From Mesorhizobium sp. (GTDB taxonomy: Bacteria; Pseudomonadota; Alphaproteobacteria; Rhizobiales; Rhizobiaceae), in the NCBI GenBank assembly GCA_004020365.1, contig SAQR01000012.1:1-64000 (forward strand): DNA of 64,000 nucleotides. Direction: 5' to 3'. The position numbers and the translations under genes were made by a program. Each line of letters opens with the position of its first letter. Within the stretch, counting starts at the first letter, position 1. Shown here in pieces: positions 60,644 through 64,000 of this stretch. The notes under the pieces were generated by a model. It worked only from the letters and a program-made list of their open reading frames with translations. It had not been told where the DNA came from and searched no databases.

Positions 60644-60844
60644 TCAGTCCTTTTTCCGTTCAGGTTGGGCTGCCCGTTCCAACTGGCTAAGCAATTGGGC
60701 GAAGCGATCCGGCACGCTATCGGAGACCAGCTCGTCGTAATATTGTTTGAGTTTGCGGCCGATTTCCGAGTTTGGCCCGAGCGGGTCGCCGGAAGCAGCC
60801 CGGCGCCTGTTCATTGCAGCGCCAGCCGTATTGTTTTTCGTCAT
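60644..60844 (-). CDS. nepR: Anti-sigma factor NepR
   Basis: A 66-residue anti-sigma factor. The conserved core IGRKLKQYYDELVSDSVPDR is the part that binds EcfG and, alternatively, phospho-PhyR. It is cotranscribed with ecfG and divergent from phyR, the usual order in Rhizobiales. Confidence 0.93.
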   Translation of the reverse strand: MTKNNTAGAAMNRRRAASGDPLGPNSEIGRKLKQYYDELVSDSVPDRFAQLLSQLERAAQPERKKD

Positions 60845-60940
60845 GTCGTCATTTCGCCCTTCGTTCCCAGTACCCTGCCGCCCTTCAATACACTACGCAA
60901 AGCAGGCGGCCCCTTCGTCTGGTTGCCCGTCCCGACCTCA

Positions 60941-60965
60941 AACGCCTGCCTCTTACATTAGTTCC
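60941..60965 (-). promoter_or_regulatory. EcfG-type promoter for nepR-ecfG
   Basis: Minus-strand GGAAC-N16-CGTT, exact. Its -35 lies only 8 bases from the -35 of the divergent phyR promoter. Confidence 0.9.
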
Positions 60966-60973
60966 AGGCCCTC

Positions 60974-60998
60974 GGAACTTTTTCGGAAAGCCGGCGTT
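60974..60998 (+). promoter_or_regulatory. EcfG-type promoter for phyR
   Basis: GGAAC-N16-CGTT, exact, with the -10 83 bases before the phyR ATG. It provides positive feedback on the switch. Confidence 0.9.
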
Positions 60999-61080
60999 TA
61001 TGTTTTCAGGGTTTATTTCAGGGGCTTGTCATCAGTTTGACCTGCAACCTATGCAATTACGTCAGAGGGAGACGTCCATC

Positions 61081-61875
61081 ATGAGCCTGTCCGCAACCAT
61101 CGCTCCACACCTGCCGTTCCTGCGCCGCTTTTCGCGGGCCGTCTCCGGATCGCAGGAGAGTGGCGACGCGCTGGTCGCCGCGATGCTCGAAGCCATCATC
61201 GCCGACGTCGACATCTTTCCGAACGCGTCGAACGACCGCATCGCGCTCTACAAGGTCTTCGCCAGGCTATTCACCTCGGTCGCCATCCGCGTTCCGCAAG
61301 AACACCCGCAGTCGGCGTGGGAACAGCGCGCCGCCGCCAATCTGAACGCGATCTCACCACGTCCCCGCCAGGCTTTCCTGCTGGTCGCCGTCGAAGGTTT
61401 CAGCGAAGACGAGGCGGCGGAGATTCTCGACGTCGACGATCAGGAGTTCTCCGAGCTTCTTGCCGAGGCCAGCAACGAGATTTCCCGCCAGGTGGCAACC
61501 GATGTGCTGATCATCGAGGACGAGCCGCTGATCGCCATGGACATCGAGCAAATGGTCGAGAGCCTGGGCCATCGCGTTGTCGGAACGGCGCGTACACATG
61601 CCGAGGCGGTGGCGATGTTCGCCAAGACGCGGCCGAAGATGGTGCTCGCCGACATCCAGCTTGCCGATGGCAGCTCGGGCATCGAAGCGGTCAACGAGAT
61701 CCTGTCGACCACCCCGGTGCCGGTGATCTTCATCACCGCTTTTCCCGAGCGCCTCCTCACCGGCGACCGGCCGGAGCCGGCCTTCCTCGTCACCAAGCCG
61801 TTCAATCCGGAGATGGTCAAGGCCTTGATCAGCCAGGCTCTGTTCTTCGACCGGCAAGCGAAAGCCGCTGCTTAG
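61081..61875 (+). CDS. phyR: General stress response regulator PhyR
   Basis: A 264-residue partner-switching regulator. The N-terminal 135 residues mimic a sigma factor (regions 2 and 4; AISPRPRQAFLLVAVEGFSEDEAAEIL), and the C-terminal receiver has Asp in VLADIQLADGSSG and Lys in VTKPFNPE. Phosphorylation exposes the sigma-like part, which takes NepR away from EcfG. Start ATG 61081 with AGGGAG nine to ten bases upstream. Confidence 0.96.
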   Translation: MSLSATIAPHLPFLRRFSRAVSGSQESGDALVAAMLEAIIADVDIFPNASNDRIALYKVFARLFTSVAIRVPQEHPQSAWEQRAAANLNAISPRPRQAFLLVAVEGFSEDEAAEILDVDDQEFSELLAEASNEISRQVATDVLIIEDEPLIAMDIEQMVESLGHRVVGTARTHAEAVAMFAKTRPKMVLADIQLADGSSGIEAVNEILSTTPVPVIFITAFPERLLTGDRPEPAFLVTKPFNPEMVKALISQALFFDRQAKAAA

Positions 61876-62051
61876 GGCCGGGCAGCCCGGCCTTGAGCGC
61901 CCCTTTCCACAGTTCCTCTGATCGCCCGTTTTCCGCAGATGCATAGAGCTGGCCGCTTGCGGCCGGCACACGTCGCTTGCAACTCACCTGCGCATGACGA
62001 TCCGATTCGAGAGGGAAAGCTTTCCAGGGATCGTCTTTTTCGGGAAATGCT

Positions 62052-62076
62052 GGAACAAACGGCAACGAAAGACGTT
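62052..62076 (+). promoter_or_regulatory. EcfG-type promoter for the DUF1328 gene
   Basis: GGAAC-N16-CGTT, exact; the -10 is 29 bases before the ATG at 62106. Confidence 0.9.
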
Positions 62077-62105
62077 TTTGGCATACTATTTGAAGGAGAT
62101 GGACC

Positions 62106-62273
62106 ATGCTTTACTGGGCGCTCGTATTTCTCGTCGTTGCGATCATTGCAGGCGCACTTGGCTTCGGCGGAATCGCCGGCACCTCGGCTGGTATAGCGCA
62201 GATATTGTTTTTCATCTTTCTCGCTTTCCTGATCATTTCGCTTATTGCGGGTTTGTTCAAACGCGCGTCGTGA
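62106..62273 (+). CDS. DUF1328 family small membrane protein (YtjA-like)
   Basis: A 55-residue protein, [20 protein letters not shown]..., ending [14 protein letters not shown]. Two transmembrane helices and the [15 protein letters not shown] middle are typical of DUF1328/YtjA, small stress-linked inner-membrane proteins widespread in proteobacteria. AAGGAGAT sits seven bases before the ATG and an EcfG promoter precedes it. Confidence 0.9.
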   Translation: MLYWALVFLVVAIIAGALGFGGIAGTSAGIAQILFFIFLAFLIISLIAGLFKRAS

Positions 62274-62322
62274 ACTGCGATCGGAACACTGGGAGCCGCA
62301 CCCCTCAAGCGGCTTCCAGCTA

Positions 62323-62370
62323 CCGCCGGGCGGTGTCCTTAGCCGGACGTCGCCCGGCGGACTTCTTTTT
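62323..62370 (+). terminator. Probable terminator after the DUF1328 gene
   Basis: CCGCCGGGCG pairs with CGCCCGGCGG over ten bases (18-base loop), followed by ACTTCTTTTT. The next EcfG promoter starts two bases later. Confidence 0.7.
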
Positions 62371-62371
62371 G

Positions 62372-62396
62372 GGAACCCATTTTTCCGTCAGCCGTT
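62372..62396 (+). promoter_or_regulatory. EcfG-type promoter for the HWE kinase at 62427
   Basis: GGAAC-N16-CGTT, exact; the -10 is 30 bases before ATG 62427 and 51 before ATG 62448. Confidence 0.88.
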
Positions 62397-62426
62397 CAGC
62401 AACGATGCGGCGGGTGAAGCTGAACG

Positions 62427-63491
62427 ATGCAATTGAGAACCGGAGACATGAAAGACCGCGGACGGGGCGATGAGATCATCGCTTTGCAGTCCGCTGAGAG
62501 TGGAATGCAGCTTGGCCGAGCCCTTCTCCATGCGCTGCACAATGCCGGCATTTCGGTTCTCTATCAGGACCGCGAGATGAAAACCGTCTGGGCCCGCAAC
62601 ATGCGCCCACCCTGGATTTCCGACACCGGGATTTCCGACACGGGGGTTTCCGACACGGGCGACGGCAACGGCATCCTGCCGCTTGCGCAGGCGGAGCGCA
62701 TCAGCGCAGCCAAACGCAAGGTCGTCGCATCCGGCAATCCGGAACATCTTGAGCTCAGCATTCCCGCCGACGATGGCGTTCGCTGGTTCCAGATATGGGT
62801 AGACGCGGATCATGACGACGGCGGCGCCGTGCAGGGCGTCGTCACCACCATGGTCGAAACGACCGAGCAGAAACGTCGCGAGCAAACCCTAAAAACGCTG
62901 CTGCGCGAGGTCAGCCACCGTTCGAAGAACCTTTTGGCCATCATCCAGAGCATCGCCACCCAAACCAGCCGTTATTCGGACACGCTCAGTGATTTCCTGA
63001 CACGCTTTCGCGGCCGGCTGCAGTCGCTTGCCTCATCCCAGGACCTGGTGACCTCGTCCAACTGGCGGGGAGCGGCACTGCGCGAACTGGTGTCCGGCCA
63101 GGTCGGCCGCTATGGAGCCGACCCTGTGCGCAGCCTGCGTTTTCGCGGTGCAAACCCATACCTCAATCCCAATGCGGCCCTGCATATCGGCTTGGCCATG
63201 CACGAGCTTGCCGTCAATTCCGTCAGCTACGGCGCGCTGTCGCGAGCCGACGGATTCGTCGAGGTGACGGCCGATCTGACGGCGGCTTCCGCTGGCGAGA
63301 CCGCACTGTCGCTGACCTGGGCCGAGGCCATCGGAGCCAATGACAATCAGCCCAGCGAGAAGCGCTTTGGCAGCGTCGCGCTCGAGCGCGTCGTGCCTGC
63401 GTCGTTGAACGGCACGGCGAAACTTGAAATCAGCGGGGATCGTCTCGAATATCACCTTGTCGTTCCTCGCGGCAATTTCGAGACGGATTGA
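62427..63491 (+). CDS. PAS-HWE-family histidine kinase
   Basis: A 354-residue soluble kinase. One PAS domain (about 30-145; AGISVLYQDREMKTVWARNM) is followed by the kinase core with the phosphorylated His in LLREVSHRSKNLLAIIQSIA (about residue 163), LAMHELAVNSVSYGAL and the WxE motif in SLTWAEAIG. It is the nearest kinase to phyR and is itself under an EcfG promoter, which would give feedback. A 15-bp repeat in the PAS loop encodes ISDTG three times. ATG 62448 is an alternative start. Confidence 0.92.
   Translation: MQLRTGDMKDRGRGDEIIALQSAESGMQLGRALLHALHNAGISVLYQDREMKTVWARNMRPPWISDTGISDTGVSDTGDGNGILPLAQAERISAAKRKVVASGNPEHLELSIPADDGVRWFQIWVDADHDDGGAVQGVVTTMVETTEQKRREQTLKTLLREVSHRSKNLLAIIQSIATQTSRYSDTLSDFLTRFRGRLQSLASSQDLVTSSNWRGAALRELVSGQVGRYGADPVRSLRFRGANPYLNPNAALHIGLAMHELAVNSVSYGALSRADGFVEVTADLTAASAGETALSLTWAEAIGANDNQPSEKRFGSVALERVVPASLNGTAKLEISGDRLEYHLVVPRGNFETD
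62616..62660. repeat. Three 15-bp tandem repeats in the PAS domain of the kinase
   Basis: Units at 62616-62630, 62631-62645 and 62646-62660 encode ISDTG, ISDTG, VSDTG. They are in frame and nearly identical in DNA, so copy number can change by slippage. Confidence 0.85.
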
Positions 63492-63666
63492 ACGGACGAC
63501 AGCCGAGCCCAAGGTGCTGGGGCCAAGAGGGTTGGGGCCAGGATGGCTGGGGATTCGACGGCCGCGCCGGCTTTAACCATCTGTTCACTATAAAGTTCGA
63601 TGCTGTTCTTCTCAGACACCACTCCGCATGAGGTTTGTTCGATCGCAGTTGCTGCGCACGGGAGGA

Positions 63667-63849
63667 ATGGCTTTGACGGCTGCCGACATCAACAGGCTGG
63701 AACAGGCCGCACGCGTTTCGATGAGCGGGTTTCAGGATCTCGAAGCAGCCGCGATGCCGTCGCCCCGTGTCTCCCTCCCGACCCCCGGCCTCGCTGCAAT
63801 CGGCCTGGCTGCAGTGGTCGCCCTCGCCGCCGCGTTTCAGTTGGTCTAG
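63667..63849 (+). CDS. Small protein with C-terminal hydrophobic tail
   Basis: A 60-residue ORF. A helical, acidic N-terminus (TAADINRLEQAARVSMSGFQ) leads to one hydrophobic stretch (LAAIGLAAVVALAAAFQLV), a tail-anchor-like end. GGAGGA directly abuts the ATG at 63667, so the TTG at 63673 may be the true start. Family unknown. Confidence 0.45.
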   Translation: MALTAADINRLEQAARVSMSGFQDLEAAAMPSPRVSLPTPGLAAIGLAAVVALAAAFQLV

Positions 63850-63889
63850 AGCGTCAGAGGCAAAGTGGCCGGCTTGTGCCTGCATCGCA

Positions 63890-63914
63890 GGAACTTTGGC
63901 GGATGTGGCCCGTT
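63890..63914 (+). promoter_or_regulatory. EcfG-type promoter for the gene at the window end
   Basis: GGAAC-N16-CGTT, exact; the -10 is 22 bases before ATG 63937. Confidence 0.85.
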
Positions 63915-63936
63915 CTATGGCGGGAGGACCGCCACC

Positions 63937-64000
63937 ATGGAACATATCGCTGCCGTGCTGCTGGTCATCGGCTGCTCGAACACGATGACCGAGTGTCGCG
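63937..64000 (+). CDS. Partial gene, hypothetical protein (runs off the window)
   Basis: Begins MEHIAAVLLVIGCSNTMTEC and continues past the window end. Hydrophobic start with cysteines, of the style of small hypothetical rhizobial proteins. GGAGG lies ten bases upstream, and an EcfG promoter precedes it, so it is a predicted stress gene. Confidence 0.6.
   Translation, partial: MEHIAAVLLVIGCSNTMTECR

Noticed and set aside
61873-61893. GC hairpin after phyR as a rho-independent terminator
   Set aside because: The stem GGCCGGGC/GCCCGGCC is strong but has a one-base loop and no T-run after it.
63517-63561. 15-bp imperfect repeats (CTGGGGCCAAGAGGG type) after the HWE kinase
   Set aside because: Only three diverged units in non-coding DNA with no gene or site attached; too weak to call a functional element.

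Overview
The window looks like chromosomal DNA of a Mesorhizobium-type bacterium (Rhizobiales, Alphaproteobacteria). The evidence is the high GC content, a complete phyR-nepR-ecfG general stress locus, a DUF768-like protein, GC-rich palindromic intergenic repeats of the rhizobial kind, and many sugar ABC-transporter operons. No integrase, transposase, prophage or CRISPR array was seen.

Layout. 1-4.6 kb: a COG0523 GTPase and a D,D-carboxypeptidase in one operon, an M20 amidohydrolase and two small proteins. 4.8-11.3 kb: tRNA-Arg(CCT) followed by a short accessory stretch with an Xre/RES toxin-antitoxin pair, decayed DNA, a small cysteine-rich secreted protein, a secreted alpha/beta hydrolase, a LuxR-type regulator and a metallo-beta-lactamase-fold hydrolase. 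11.4-23.0 kb: sugar cluster I, all but the LacI gene on the minus strand, with a MalK/F/G/E-type ABC transporter, a GntR regulator, a DapA-like aldolase/dehydratase, a GatZ-like protein, a PfkB kinase, an esterase and a Gfo/Idh/MocA dehydrogenase. 23.2-35.9 kb: sugar cluster II, a DeoR regulator divergent from twelve plus-strand genes (class I aldolase, PfkB kinase, ABC transporter, two TIM-barrel isomerases, dehydrogenase, hydrolase, RPE-like epimerase, ROK kinase). 36-42 kb: a TetR-controlled RND efflux pump and an L,D-transpeptidase. 42.3-47.1 kb: two OmpR-type regulators, a hybrid histidine kinase and small membrane proteins. 47.4-53.8 kb: amine oxidase, dipeptidase, an mhqO/mhqD-like operon and a phosphonate-monoesterase/sulfatase. 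53.8-64 kb: the general stress region.

How the genes work together. The strongest systems-level signal is in the last 9 kb. Nine copies of the EcfG promoter GGAAC-N16-CGTT, all with exactly 16 nt spacing, lie in front of phyR, nepR-ecfG, a PRC-barrel protein, a lipid-kinase-like protein, three small membrane-protein units, an HWE histidine kinase and the gene cut by the window end. With two HWE kinases and a FATGUY-like single-domain response regulator, the region appears to hold sensors, core switch and part of the regulon together.

The second notable signal is in sugar cluster II. Between the second permease and the first isomerase lies a frameshifted 3' end of another MalG-type permease. 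Upstream of the DeoR gene a 34-codon ORF with a strong ribosome-binding site is cut short. Together they suggest that the DeoR-aldolase-kinase-transporter block replaced the front of an older operon. Cluster I pairs a GatZ-like protein with a PfkB kinase and no GatY aldolase subunit, as in the Agrobacterium tagatose kinase / tagatose-6-phosphate 4-epimerase pathway. All functional statements rest on reading motifs by eye; no database search was possible.
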